Shown: piece after piece, positions 46,360 to 57,474 of the stretch
How the letters are laid out: the number at the start of each line of letters is the position of its first letter
How positions within the stretch are numbered: the first letter of the stretch is position 1
NCBI GenBank assembly: GCA_019188255.1
Contig: JAETXT010000003.1
Location: 2,294,001 to 2,358,000 of the forward strand
DNA: 64,000 nt
Source: Verticillium longisporum
Taxonomy: Eukaryota; Ascomycota; Sordariomycetes; Glomerellales; Plectosphaerellaceae
Reading direction: 5' to 3'
The notes under the pieces: generated by a model
The model's input: the letters and a program-made list of their open reading frames with translations, nothing else
Told to the model about the DNA's origin: nothing
Database searches by the model: none
Translations under genes and position numbers: made by a program

Positions 46360-47223
46360 AATGACTTGGTCTCAATGTCGACGACTCAACAGGCTCTCTC
46401 GAAACGACAAACAACAACAAAAAACGGAGGCCGTGGCTACCTAGCGAGAGACGTCAGGGACCAGACTGGGCCGCTAGACCACGCGACGGCCACGCCAACT
46501 CTTTAAGAGAGTGGACAGAGCGGCAGCCCTGTGGGTATCGAGCAGGCCTCGATGCCAAGTTGCGGGAAAGGGGAGAGACTGTTGATCCATCCTCTGCCCC
46601 CCAACGCAGTAAACTCGGGCCAATATCCTCTCTGGCTCTCCCAAGCTGGGGGCTGTCCAGTTAGGTACGGGACAGCAATGGGGCAGCGATACCTTTATGA
46701 TCGAACCGAGTTCCCGACTCAAATCCCCCGACGAAGTCTTCTCCAGGAAAAGAACCCCATGAACACGAACGGCGCTGTCCCACCCCCCCTTGTCTTGCAT
46801 GGGTGTACGTCGACCAAGCTTTCCATATTGCGCCCAGCGGGGCATGACTAGCAACACCATCACACACAGCAAGGTCCGCGGATGGCCCGGCAGACCACCA
46901 TCGCTATCCCCTAGGACGTACCGGTACTTCTCACTCATGACCACACCTTACCTGCAAGTCCAGGGACCGTGCCTGTAGTTGCAGGCCTTGGGGAGGGAAA
47001 CCCTACTTACCATGGACGAGTCGAACGACATCAGTGAGGCTTGCGAGCTCTGGTTCGCACTACCGGAAGGGATATAGGAGCTGAGATCCCCCTCATCACC
47101 AGACATCACGTACCCAGAAAGACTTGAAGTCATGAGTGCGCCTGTGGTGTCTCTGTTCCCTTCACAATCCAGAGAGTGCGCACCTCTCCGCAGTGACAAG
47201 TGGTCTCGGGAGACCCGACTGCC
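46360..47223. promoter_or_regulatory. Divergent intergenic region
   Basis: 864 bp between outward-reading hydrolase-like and rhodopsin-fold genes; presumably both promoters. No TATA box or gene identified. Confidence 0.5.
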
Positions 47224-48440
47224 ATGTCGACGCCGAACAGAACGACATCGGCCTTTTCCGGCCAGCCGCCTAACACGGTCCGAGATGCCAACATAGTGCA
47301 GGGCACGTTCTGGGTTGACTTTAAGCTCGACACGCTCGATCCCAGCGGTGGTATCCCCTTTGCCCCCGTGCCGCCCCCCGGCTACGAGCACGAAGACAAG
47401 AAGGCCGCCATCATCGTCGGCATGGTTCTCGTCATTCTCGCCATTACGGTTCCCACCATGGCGAGAATCGTTGCGAGATTTCGCAGCACCGAGATGCGAC
47501 TGGGTCTTGATGACTATACTATAGTCCTCGCCGCTGTACGTGAAGAAAGAACCCCAAAGTCTGCTCGACCTTGTTGGCCGTGCCTCCGACAGCAGCCCTC
47601 GCAGAGCCTCGCAACCGTGTACCCGTGCTTCCAGATCTGGATGGTCGTCTCGGCGGGCGGCGGTCGGCACTCGTGGGAGAACACGTACGAGGACTGGGAA
47701 GAGTTTGTGCGCGGCCTGAGCTCCTGCCGGCTCCTCTTCTTCGTGACGGTCGGCCTCATCAAGATCTCCATCACGCTCTTCGTGCGGCGGCTGGCCGACC
47801 GGGCGTCCGTCTTCTGGCGCCTCGCCGCCGACGTCTTCCTCGGCTCGCTCGTGCTCTACGTCCTGGCCGCCCTCTTCTGGAACTCGCTCTTCTGCATGCC
47901 GCCGCGCGCCTGGTTCTCGCGCCAGTACGCCGGCAGCCTCGCGCGGCCGCCGCGGTGCAGCAGCGACGTGACCAACGCCCGCGTCTTCTCCATCACCCAC
48001 ACGGTCCAGAGCTTCCTGCTGCTGGGCGCCCCCATCATCATCATGTGGCACGTTCAGATCGACGCCAACAAGAAGAGGCGCCTCTTCGCCATCTGGATCT
48101 GCGGCGCCGTCACCGTCCTCGGCGGCGTCCTGCAGCAGATTGCCTTTGTCATCACAAACGACCTCTTAACGACGCCTACATCATGGGCACCTGGCACTCG
48201 GCCACCAGCGCCCTCGGCGGCTCGTCCGGCGAGCGCAGCGGGAGCCGGTTTGGCACGGGCGGCAGCCACGCCGCGAGCGAGCGCATGCCGACGCTGGTGT
48301 CGCAGGGCCAGGTCAAGAGTGACTCGGATTCGACGCAGAACATATTCGTCGGGAACAGAGGGAGCGATGATGAGGGTTATCAGCTGTCTGATGTCAAGTC
48401 TACAAATGGGGGCCGTGTGCAAGTCAGTCAGATAGTGTAG
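47224..48440 (+). CDS. Rhodopsin-fold (PTH11-like) integral membrane protein, C-terminus frame-shifted
   Basis: Start ATG 47224. Exon 1 to 47535; intron 47536 to 47592 or 47604 (two in-frame AGs). The N-terminal outside segment is about 60 residues. TM1 (AAIIVGMVLVILAITVPTMA) is followed by the LGLDDYTIVLA motif typical of the fungal rhodopsin-like family, then a GGGRH motif, RLLFFVTVGLIKISITLFVRR, and further TM segments to VLGGVLQQIAFVIT. At about 48161-48170 (ACCTCTTAAC) the frame must shift by one base to join NDAYIMGTWHS and a hydrophilic Ser/Gly-rich tail ending at 48440. Without the shift the tail becomes Arg/Ala-rich nonsense ending at 48435. The seventh TM segment expected in the family is not seen between these points, so the gene may be damaged. 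Likely plasma membrane sensor-type protein; ligand unknown. Confidence 0.75.
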
Positions 48441-50181
48441 GCAGGTCAGGTAGTGATTCCGTGTCAGTCATCATGAAGCATTCTCTTGGGACACTTCCGA
48501 ACATCCATTTCTTGCATCCAGCCATTCTGTGCCACAAGATCGGACAGACAACAACAGTATGGCAAGGGGAAAAAAAATTGCAGTGAGCCCAGTGTACGTA
48601 AGGCGAACAGCCCAGCTTGATGCAGAGGGAGGGAACAGGTCGTGACGATCCCTAAGCTAATTAATTCTCTGAATCCTCTCAGGGGGTACCCGTGTTCGAT
48701 CAGACTCTTGGAGCCGGATCGTCGCTCTCATGGACAGAATAGTCGGATGTCGCACGCCAGATCAGGCGGTAATGGCAGTGCAACATACAGATGGGATTCG
48801 AGCAAAACAAAGCGTCCCGTACCTGCTTCCCCGCCTGCCGATCAATCCGACGATGCAGTGTTGGTCGAAGCTCCAGAGCCCAAAGATCGGTCGCTTTCGC
48901 ATTCAGAAAGTTACCTTACCTTGGGTTTCTAGATCTTGCGTCCGTGTTATGATCCCGGGCACGTCGTGATTCAGGTACCGATGCCTGTAGTCAACGTCGA
49001 ACTACTGCTGGGATCATGATCCTGAACACTGACTCGCTCTCTGCCGGTTGGTGCAGCGGACGTATCGATACTCACGGACAGCCCTGCATAAGGTTCGTAA
49101 GGAGTGATGAAATGCGCTAATTTTTCAAAGTTTCCCCGGAGCCCTCGTGCTGCTGGGGCGATTTGCTGCCCATCCGTGGGCCAATGTGAATTGAGTAGCC
49201 TTGCCGTCGGCTGCTATTGTCGCGGACTCGAGCGTGCCATCCCGGCGGGTAGCAAGGGGTCCCGGCTGGGTTGCCTTTGATCGGTAAGCTGGACGAACCG
49301 CCGGGCGACGATACCTGCCGACATACATGTATAGTGAGCCAGCCGGCACGCCATCAGGGGAGCCTTCTTAACCAGCCCAGCGTCTGCGACTCGGAACCCT
49401 ATGCGGAGCAACGTCGCGTGCTGGGAAGACTCGCCTGGAGAGTCGCACTCCATCTGCCATGTGCTTCATCATCATGGTGTCCACGGTCCGGGTTTAATGT
49501 CGCAGAATCACCGACGAGGAAGACGACTTCAATGCAGCAGACAAGCCTTCTTCACCCGCGGGTCACCCAACTCTATAGCCCTAGTTGCGTGTCGAGTTCG
49601 TCTGACGAGCATCAAGACCAAAACCGGAACGCTATCCGGACCTGGCTGCCTTCTTCTTAGCTTCGCCAGGCCATGTCGCTCAGGCGAGCTCCTGTGTCAA
49701 GTTACGCTGGCCAAAGCCCCTTTTACAGAATGTCAGGTTACGATGCCCATCTGCAAGGGGTCTGGCTACCGGCACTTTGCACCTGCCTTGCCCTTGTACT
49801 TGAACGGAGCTGGCCAAACAAGAGATTGAGTTCCAAAACCGAGAGGGTTCCGCTGGGCCGTCTCCTTTGTGTTGATGTCGACTCATGCGGCAACTAAATA
49901 GGAGGACCAGCGTGTTCCATCTGCGCCCCATAGCCTCACTACAGGCCTCCAAGTTAGCTAACATCATCCACATGTATCTTACCCTACAATAATCATTTGG
50001 AGTTTGCAGGCATGGCCGACTCGAGCATCGCGGGAGCGGCTGGTGATTGAACACAGAAGGAAATTCTCATTAGGTAGCGAGATGCGTCTTTTTGGGCAAC
50101 AGGCTCGCTGCTGAGCCCGCTGCCGGTATCCAGGCCAACATGTCCACAGCTTCCAAGGAGATGAACCGAGCGCCGCCCATC
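48441..50181. other. Convergent intergenic interval without a gene
   Basis: 1.74 kb between converging genes. Frames are short and lack domains. Tandem or inverted structure is not evident. Nothing tRNA-like could be completed. Confidence 0.5.
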
Positions 50182-52252
50182 TTATTCTGTCATACCACTG
50201 TCTCTGTTGCCACGCTTCCAGGGGGCCCGCGGAGCCGCATACTGCTCATCCCTGACCGAGTCATGGACGCTACTCGACCGTTCGTTGAGAGCGGGACTGT
50301 CTACACGACGCGAGCCGGGGCGGGCACCGATGGTTGGGGTCAAGGGCGGACTCTCGATCCGGTGCGAACCCTCCTGGCTGTCTTTCGCCCCGCGGGCTGT
50401 CGCAGCCAGCGCCTCCAATTCCTGAGTCGCCACCATGCTGGGCACCATGCTCGTCCTCGACTTCCAGAACATCACACGGTCGTCGTCCATCGCGCGGTAG
50501 CGGTCGTCAGGGTTCTTCCTCCAGAAAGCCATGATGCTCGAAATGATGACGAGCAGCAGGAGGATCAGGGAGAAGATGGCGTTCACGAGGAAGATGAGAA
50601 TGCCAACCACGCCAACGAGGAGACCCGGGGCGTCAAACTTGTTGGTGAGCAAGAAGAGGAAGATTGCGTTGACAAAGTTAACGGAGCAGATGGCAATGTT
50701 GAGGACGTTGATGCTCTTAGCCATCCATGGTCGCAGAAGGCTTGCGGCAGCCAGAGCGACAGCTTCGACAATGATCAGGCATATCGCCTGCGCAACACCA
50801 TTGTGCTGTCCAAAGGCAATAATAGCCGCCTTGACGACCGTGTGTACGAGCAGAGGCAGAATATAATAGTAGGCCGTTGCTCGGAATGGAACGTAGAGGA
50901 AACCCCAAATTTGGAGATACTCCTGGTTAGAGAAGAGCTGATACGCAGCAGACCGATGCACGGCTTTTGAGTTCCTTCCAATGGTGATGATTCGAACCGC
51001 CGCCACGCCAAGAACGAGCATGCTGCCGAACAAGAGGAACACGCAGAGGACAACGATGGCTGCCGAATCAGCCTGGGCGAACTCCCAGAAGCAGAAGATG
51101 GCGATGGCGGGGAAGACAGCAAGCAGCATGCGAAGAGTTATGCCCTTGAGTAGCATGCGCCAGCCGCCTCCGCGCAGCTCCGGGAACCGGGTGTCCTTGA
51201 CCCATCCCCGCTTGACGCAGAAGTTGAGGATTAGGCGAGCAAGGTAGACGAACAAGGCACTGACGAGCACCAGGAAGGCACTGAAGACGATGCTGGTCAT
51301 GACAATGTTGGTGGTCTCAATGTGTGCCTTGTAGCCCACACGCTGGATGCCGTATACGACGTAGGCACCCGTGTCCAGCACGACGTTACTCCGCTTCTGG
51401 AGCCCGCCAGCTGCCGGGTCCAAAGATCGCTTCATCACTTGGACCGATGCACCTAGCGCATTGTCGAGGAGCCCGGCCGCGTCGCCGCCTGTTGAGCGCT
51501 GATACCAGGTGAAGATGGTCTGCATGAAGCCGATGCGGATCAGACCCAGCGACCAGACAAAGTTCTGCGTCCAAGCCTGGGCGGCAGGCGGCAGAGGCAC
51601 ACCGCTGAGACCGACCATGGCCTGAGCCTGGAAGTATGCGAACAATGACAAGGTGCTGGCGCCCAGGTGAGCAGCGGCATTGGTGTAGCCGACGCCGGAC
51701 ATGAGGGCAGACGTGATGAGGCCGACGAGGGTTACGGCGGCGGTGGCCCACTTGACGCCGACAAGATCGACCGTCTTGTCGTTGGAAAACTTGGCCTCGA
51801 CGCAAGCGAGGGTTTCGTCAGTTCGTGTGCTCCTGATGTGGACGCGGACTTTGGCGTCAAGGTCGGGGAAGGCGTATGCGATGCCGGGGATCTGCTTGCT
51901 GACGCTGTCACCAACCCGAAAGTTGAACCGGGGGCAATTTGCCAACGGTGAGGGGGCAGATGGTGGCCTTCATGTCCTCGAGCGTGCAAGGATCAAAATT
52001 TTGATGCACAGCCTGATAGCCGTAAACGTCAAGCACGATTTCGGCGATGATATAGTCGTTGACTGTCGACATGGCAGACAGTTGGGCGAAAATGGTGTTG
52101 TTATCAGGCGTGTACACAACATTGAAGAGACTTGCGGAGAAACTGGAGTCCTTCTGACAAGAATCAAGGGAATTGGATCGAAGCAGTCTCTCTGCAGACG
52201 CTGAGGAGAGGAGCGTCAAAAGACCCAGAGTGAGGCATGATTGCCACATCAT
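50182..52252 (-). CDS. TRP-like/FLC-family membrane protein
   Basis: Fungal family of flavin-carrier (FLC) and TRP-like channels of the ER/plasma membrane, linked to wall maintenance and calcium. Signal peptide MMWQSCLTLGLLTLLSSASA; lumenal ML-like domain with paired cysteines (SLDSCQKDSSFSASLFNVVYTPDN, HQNFDPCTLED, ATICPLT) and the IPGIAYAFPDLDAKVRV end; then about nine or ten TM segments (for example VKWATAAVTLVGLITSALM, IVVLCVFLLFGSMLVLGVA, FSLILLLLVIISSIMAFW). A cytosolic Ser/Arg-rich tail with SPPLTPT follows. About 690 residues. The lumenal domain and the rest are in different frames: one extra base in the run CCCCCGG (minus strand, 51928-51934) explains it and restores LPPFNFRVGDS. No intron fits. 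Confidence 0.88.
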
Positions 52253-53923
52253 GATGAGGGCGTAGCGAGTGACCCTTGGTGCTGAGATGTGACGTGCGTA
52301 GGAAAGGCGAATGTGTCGAATTGACCTGGCGTCGTTGAAGATGGGGAACGAGCGTCGAGAGTGAGAGCGGACGGCAGCGTTGAAGAGGTGCGATGGGGAG
52401 ATACGAGGTCTCGAGTGATGAGTGAGGAAGGCGCAGATCTGGAAGGGAAAAACACGAGATCCGATGCGATCAGCCAAGTTTGGTACCGTGCCACACCCCA
52501 GAACAGGTTCATGACATAGCTGCCTAGCGGTCAGCTCACTGAAAGGGATACGAGGCGCCGAAGAGGTGTGGTGGGGTTTGGACGAATGCGTACTCCGGGT
52601 CCCGGAAGTGCGGGAGATTAACCCTTGGCGTCATGGCTGCGCCTCGAACGAAACCATTCCTACACGATCTGCCTTTCGCAGGTCGTCATGATGTCGTTAT
52701 ATAAAGAGACGGTGTCCCAGCCCAATGCATCGGACGACGCGACGTCGAGCTTGTAGATGATGGGTTCAGATGAGGATACTGAATCCACGAAAATCCGAGC
52801 TACCTTCCAGACGAAGAATGAACAAGTCTCTCTGGGAAGACAGACCCAATTGGATCGTCAGACAAACAGATGCTCGGGACTTCTGCATCACGAAAATCTG
52901 CTAGTTTCGGTTGTGACCATCATCGTGTAGAGGGCATCTAGAACTGTGGTACTGCATGTCATCGCTGGTCAGGTCCACATTGATGGCCTCTTGTGTGTTC
53001 TTGTGTAGTGGCGCGCCATATGACCTTCTTCTGATGGTAGGAAGCTGTCGTCTGGTAACCTGGATGCGACCATCAGACCTTTGATCAGGGATAGAATTGG
53101 TGAAGAAGATGCGGTCGAGGCGACGAGTCGACGTTTACACAATGAGCTTCACGATGTCCAGACTCGGGGCAACTGAAGACTCCAACGGAGGCCATCTGCG
53201 CACAGAAGCATGGGAGGAAATGGGGAAGCGAGGCAGAACGGCGATGGATAACCGCAATCGAGTGCAAGTACAGGCGTTGGATGCACCTGCCCAGGCGCTG
53301 GGTGCACCTTCCTGAGCACCCTCCTGAGCACCTTCCTGAGCACATTCCCAAGGAACTCGGCGCTAGCGCGTGCAGAGGGAGGCAAGTCCCAAGGGGCCAT
53401 ACCTACCAAACGTGCCTAATAAGGTACCTAGGGTCAGGGACCCAGCAGGCACTCGGACATTGCGCTCCACGCGATCCCGCGACGTTACCCAACAAATTTA
53501 TCGGAAAGCTGTCAAATGCCCAGACGCGAGATGGATCATCCACGGACCAGTGCCTCGGTTCGGCATTTTCACATTCACATTCGCATTCATGTCTTCAACT
53601 ACAGCCTGAGGAGCGGCCTCTGATAACACCTCATTTACCCCTCGGATGGTCAGCCCGCCTGCTGCCGCTGCTTACTCCATCACATCAAAGTGTTCCAGCA
53701 CCGCCTTCTGCATCCTTCGTGCTGTGTCGCTCTGGATTGTCGCCATCCTTATCATACTTTTAGGCGCAGCTCGTCATCGCATCGCTGACACCCTGCGACG
53801 AACACGATACCCAGCGGCTCACGAGAAGAAGCCCTCCTAGAGGTAGCATCGTCAGCATCAGCATCGCCAACAACGACAGACCCGTTACGACTTGCATTTC
53901 ACCCCTTCGATATTGCATTTGCA
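52253..53923. promoter_or_regulatory. Divergent intergenic region with a 12-bp repeat
   Basis: 1.67 kb between outward-reading FLC-like and thioesterase-like genes. Contains CCTTCCTGAGCA-type units repeated three times (about 53308-53343). A 64-codon frame (53646-53840, plus) with one hydrophobic segment sits just upstream of the next gene and may be an upstream ORF or chance. Confidence 0.45.
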
Positions 53924-55066
53924 ATGGCAGCCCTTTCCAAGATCGTGCCCTCCGTGGCCGAGCTCGATCGGATTCCTGAGCGCGTCATCCGCCTGCTCCG
54001 TCTCTCCATCTACGGCGGCGCTGCCTTTGCGGCCTACAAGATCCAGTGGAAGACTGTCCTGAAGGATTTCTTCACCGGTCCAGGGCGCATCAGCCGCATC
54101 CTGATGCTCATCTTCGCGCTGTTCAACTTCAAGAACCTGCCTGGCATGTGGACTGTACGCCGCTCTCCGCTCTCTCTTGACTGCGTCACCCCCTGACTTG
54201 ATTTACAGATCCGTCTCTGGCACGCCATCCTCTACCATTGCTTCATGCGCAAGTCTCCCCGCCTCGGCCCGCGCTCCCTCTTCCGCCCCTTGATCTCCGA
54301 ATCACACGCTCCCCTGACGGAGATCGATTACAACATCCACAAGTCCAACTCGACGTACTTCTCCGACCTCGACATTGCACGCTCCCACATGGCCTCCCAC
54401 CTCTTGCGCCCCGGCTTCCGCAAGCTCACACACAACACGAAGACGGGCGTCATCATGGACGACATTACGGGCAAGCCCCGCCGCGGCAACTTCGGCATCA
54501 TGCTCGGCGCCGTTCACTGTTCCTTCCGCCGCGAGATCACCGCTTATGCGCCCTATGAGATGTGGACCCGCATCCTCGCCTGGGACCGCAAGTGGCTCTA
54601 CATGGTCACCCACTTCGTGCCCAAGGGCATCGCCCGCCCCTCTGAGTACCTCGATACCAAGTTTGGCCGCGCGCGCACGCGCAAGGGCGGTCCCGACAGC
54701 AAAGAAGCCAATGCGTGGAAGCACAAGATCTACGCTACCGCCGTCAGCAAATACGTCTTCAAGCTCGGCAGGTGGACAATACACCCGAGCTACATCATTG
54801 ACAGCAGCGAGCTGCTGCCGGCGCATCCGAAGGGCCCCGAGGGTTGGCGCGGCGGACCCAACGGCGTTGGCGACGAGGAGGACCTCGGCGAGGTCGCTAA
54901 CGATGGTTCGTGGGACTGGAAGATGGTTGAGAAGAGAAGGCGCGAGGGAATGGTGTTTGCGCAGCAGTTTGCCAACCTCGACACGCTGGAGTCGTGGTTC
55001 GATGGCGGGGATGGCGGTGATGGCAGTGCCCTCGGAAGATTTGGCTTGAGCGCGGCGTCCTGGTGA
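53924..55066 (+). CDS. Thioesterase-like (4HBT_2/THEM6-type) membrane protein
   Basis: Exons 53924-54154 and 54209-55066 (54-nt intron, GTACGC donor, CTGAC branch), 362 residues. N-terminal hydrophobic segments (LLRLSIYGGAAFAAY and ILMLIFALFNF) probably anchor it. A hot-dog-fold-like domain follows with EIDYNIHKSNSTYFSDLDIARSH split over two typical blocks (the D-x-N-x-H-x-N-NxxY/FF pattern of acyl-thioesterase relatives), then LGAVHCSFRREITAY and VTHFVPKG. The tail is Gly/Asp-rich (DGGDGGDGS). Fungal homologues are mostly uncharacterised, some mis-named as capsule biosynthesis proteins. A lipid acyl-CoA thioesterase role is an inference from the fold. Confidence 0.85.
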
Positions 55067-55482
55067 AAGACTTGTTTCCTATAGAATTAGACTTTTGTAA
55101 GATGAGTCCGGATATATCAAGTTCTAATGTTTGTTCCCCTTTCAAAGCTCTCACACGCTCTGCAGACAGACACCTCTCGGATCACTACTTATCGCGAGTG
55201 GGTGGGAATCTGTCATTTAGACGCATCGCTGTTGACTAGCCTACGTTCGGACAGACGAAAACACGTGCGTATATTGCGGGCTACGAGATCAGTTTGGAGA
55301 AATGTCAAATATGAGGAGCTCTTGATAAGGGCGAGCCAAAAGCTAGGCTTGAACCCAACTGGGAGATGACACAGATAGTATTGCTGTTGAACGGAGGAAA
55401 TGAATACACATTGAGACCAGACGCAGAACGAAGCAAAACGTTAGATCGGAATCCTAGATAAAACGAGGGAAAGGGCCAGCAA
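55067..55482. other. Convergent 3' region
   Basis: 416 bp between converging genes; no gene seen. Confidence 0.6.
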
Positions 55483-56668
55483 CTAGGTAAACTGCTGTCT
55501 GAAGAAGCGCTCCAGGGTCATCAACTCGGCGTCCTCGCCGTCCTTTCCCTGCGCAGCAGCTGCCGCCCTCTTCAGCTCGGCAGCGGCCGCCGTGTCATTG
55601 GGCACGCCATAGTAAAGCCCGCCCGACTGCTGGCAGAAGCCGAAAATACGCTGGACGGTGACAAGGGCCGTCATGCCATATGTTTGGACGTCCTCCCAGC
55701 TGTCCATGAATCGGAAGCGCGCCTTCTTGCCCGTGACTGCGTCTTCGTTAGCATGTGCAAGAGGCTCGGCATTTGTCTTGAGAAATATTTGGATGTGGTG
55801 CTCACCCTTCTTGTAGACGGGGATCACGCTCTCGAGCGCCTGCGACTGGCTGATTCCCTGCACGAGCTGCCCATTCCACCGCTCCGGCGCGAGCAGAACG
55901 CCGTGCACAATGTCGCCGTAGTCGGCGGCCATGGCGATCAGCGGCGCGGCGTCGTTCGATCCGCCCCAGCGCGGGCAGCTGAAAGTCAGATACCCCTCGT
56001 CGTCGGCCTCAAGGGGCCACCCGCCAAAGATGGGCGCAATGTCCGGCCAGAGGAAGCTCTCCATGTACCAGCCCGGGCTGACGTCAGTGAAGGAGACGAA
56101 TGACTTGCCACGGCCGTACTGCCCGATGGCGTGTTTCTCTGGCCTATGTTAGAGGATGGTTGATGCCGAAAAGACGGAAAGGGGGGTTAAGAGTAAACAT
56201 ACCGTCAAAGGCCTGGTTCGGGAACTCGCCCTTCGTGGTCTCAGCAGCGGAGGCCATACCGCTGAAGATAAAGTGCTGGACGCCAGCTTCGGCGGCGGCG
56301 TCGATTATGATTTTGCCCATGTCTGTCTCGGAAGGGCCCCCCTTTTCGTTGATAGACTGTTTCTCCTATTCAGTCACCGCACTCGCTTGGCGAACAGCCA
56401 ACGAAGGGCTTACCGGATCATCAGAATTGATGTTCGCAAATACAGCCCAACTGCCTTCAAAGGCAGCTTTGAGCTCATCTCCCTGGAGGCCATCGGCTTT
56501 GACAACTTGCACCCCCGAGTCGGCGAGCTTGATGGCCGCCTCGGACTTGGGGTTGCGAGTGATGCCGCGGATCCTGAAGACGCCGGACTTGTCGCGGAGG
56601 AGGGCCTGAACAACGCTGCCGCCCTGCGCGCCAGTGGAGCCGAAAACGGTAATGAGCTTGGTAGACAT
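55483..56668 (-). CDS. NmrA-family NAD(P)-binding protein
   Basis: Rossmann-fold, atypical short-chain dehydrogenase of the NmrA/HSCARG type; members sense redox dinucleotides or act as reductases. Four exons (minus order): 56414-56668, 56203-56365, 55806-56138 and 55483-55736, 334 residues. Nucleotide-binding motif FGSTGAQGGSV (residues 8-18), then GITRNPKS, a VKADGLQGDELKAAFEGSWA block, FIFSGMASA and the long C-terminal half with SPGWYMESFLWPDIAP. The third intron (55737-55805, GTGAGC, CTAAC, CAG) has 69 nt and no stop, so it could be mistaken for coding; removing it gives VYKKVTGKKARF, as expected for the family. Confidence 0.92.
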
Positions 56669-57474
56669 GATGGGATCTTGTGGTGTGGTGAATCGTAGTA
56701 GATGAGGTTGTTTGATGAGTGTCCGTCTGCTTGGGGAGGAACATTGTACGAAACTGCACTCGGTGATGCTCTTATATATTTTCCAGGTCACCTCGTAGCC
56801 AGTCGTTGACTCGTCCAACTGTCAACATGTCTACATCTTACTGCGAGCCTCTAGTGTTAGCTGAACCGTCACCTTGCATGTGCTCGCTTCTGATTCTTGT
56901 TGCATACCATGGCAGCAGGCTTTGCTGAAGCCACGGCGCAAGAGATGACGACGCTTTTCAGAGTCATTGTTGAGAAACATCGGGGTTGACTAAACGGGTG
57001 CCTAAGGAGGCGTTTGCTCACTGCGTGAGTGCAAGCCTGCGTGAGTGCAAGCCTCCTGCCAGAAGCTGTGAAGGGGGCCACGAATGCCAAGCATCGCGAA
57101 GTGCAGTGATCAGTAATGAAGAAACCCCAGCCCTGGCGCTGTCTTGCGTCGCCAGGTCAGCCCCACGACAAATCAAGAATCCAACGCTACCAGAACCTGT
57201 ACAGAATAGGTCACTCCGCCTTCAACGCAATTGGCTGGCAACTTGTGGCTGGCCTGCAATGCAGACGTCTTAACAAATGAACACTATTAGTACGGCGCAT
57301 CGTCGTCGTATCTGACCAAGTCATGCGATATTCAGACGAGGTAAACAAACGGTTACATTGCGCTCGAAGCCATTTTTGTATCTGCCTGAAATGAGGCAGC
57401 CCAACTCCCTAACCCCCAGTTCCCACATCTAATCTCGACCATTTCTTCAGCAACGTCAGCGAGGTCCTCGCCAT
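56669..57474. other. Upstream region of the NmrA gene
   Basis: 806 bp; promoter of the leftward NmrA gene at its left end and 3' region of the RPA43 gene at its right. A 16-bp direct duplication GCGTGAGTGCAAGCCT occurs at about 57024-57055. No gene seen. Confidence 0.5.

Noticed and set aside
46948..48051. 367-codon minus-strand frame over the rhodopsin-fold gene
   Set aside because: It is the antisense of a well-supported membrane protein, with no domain of its own.
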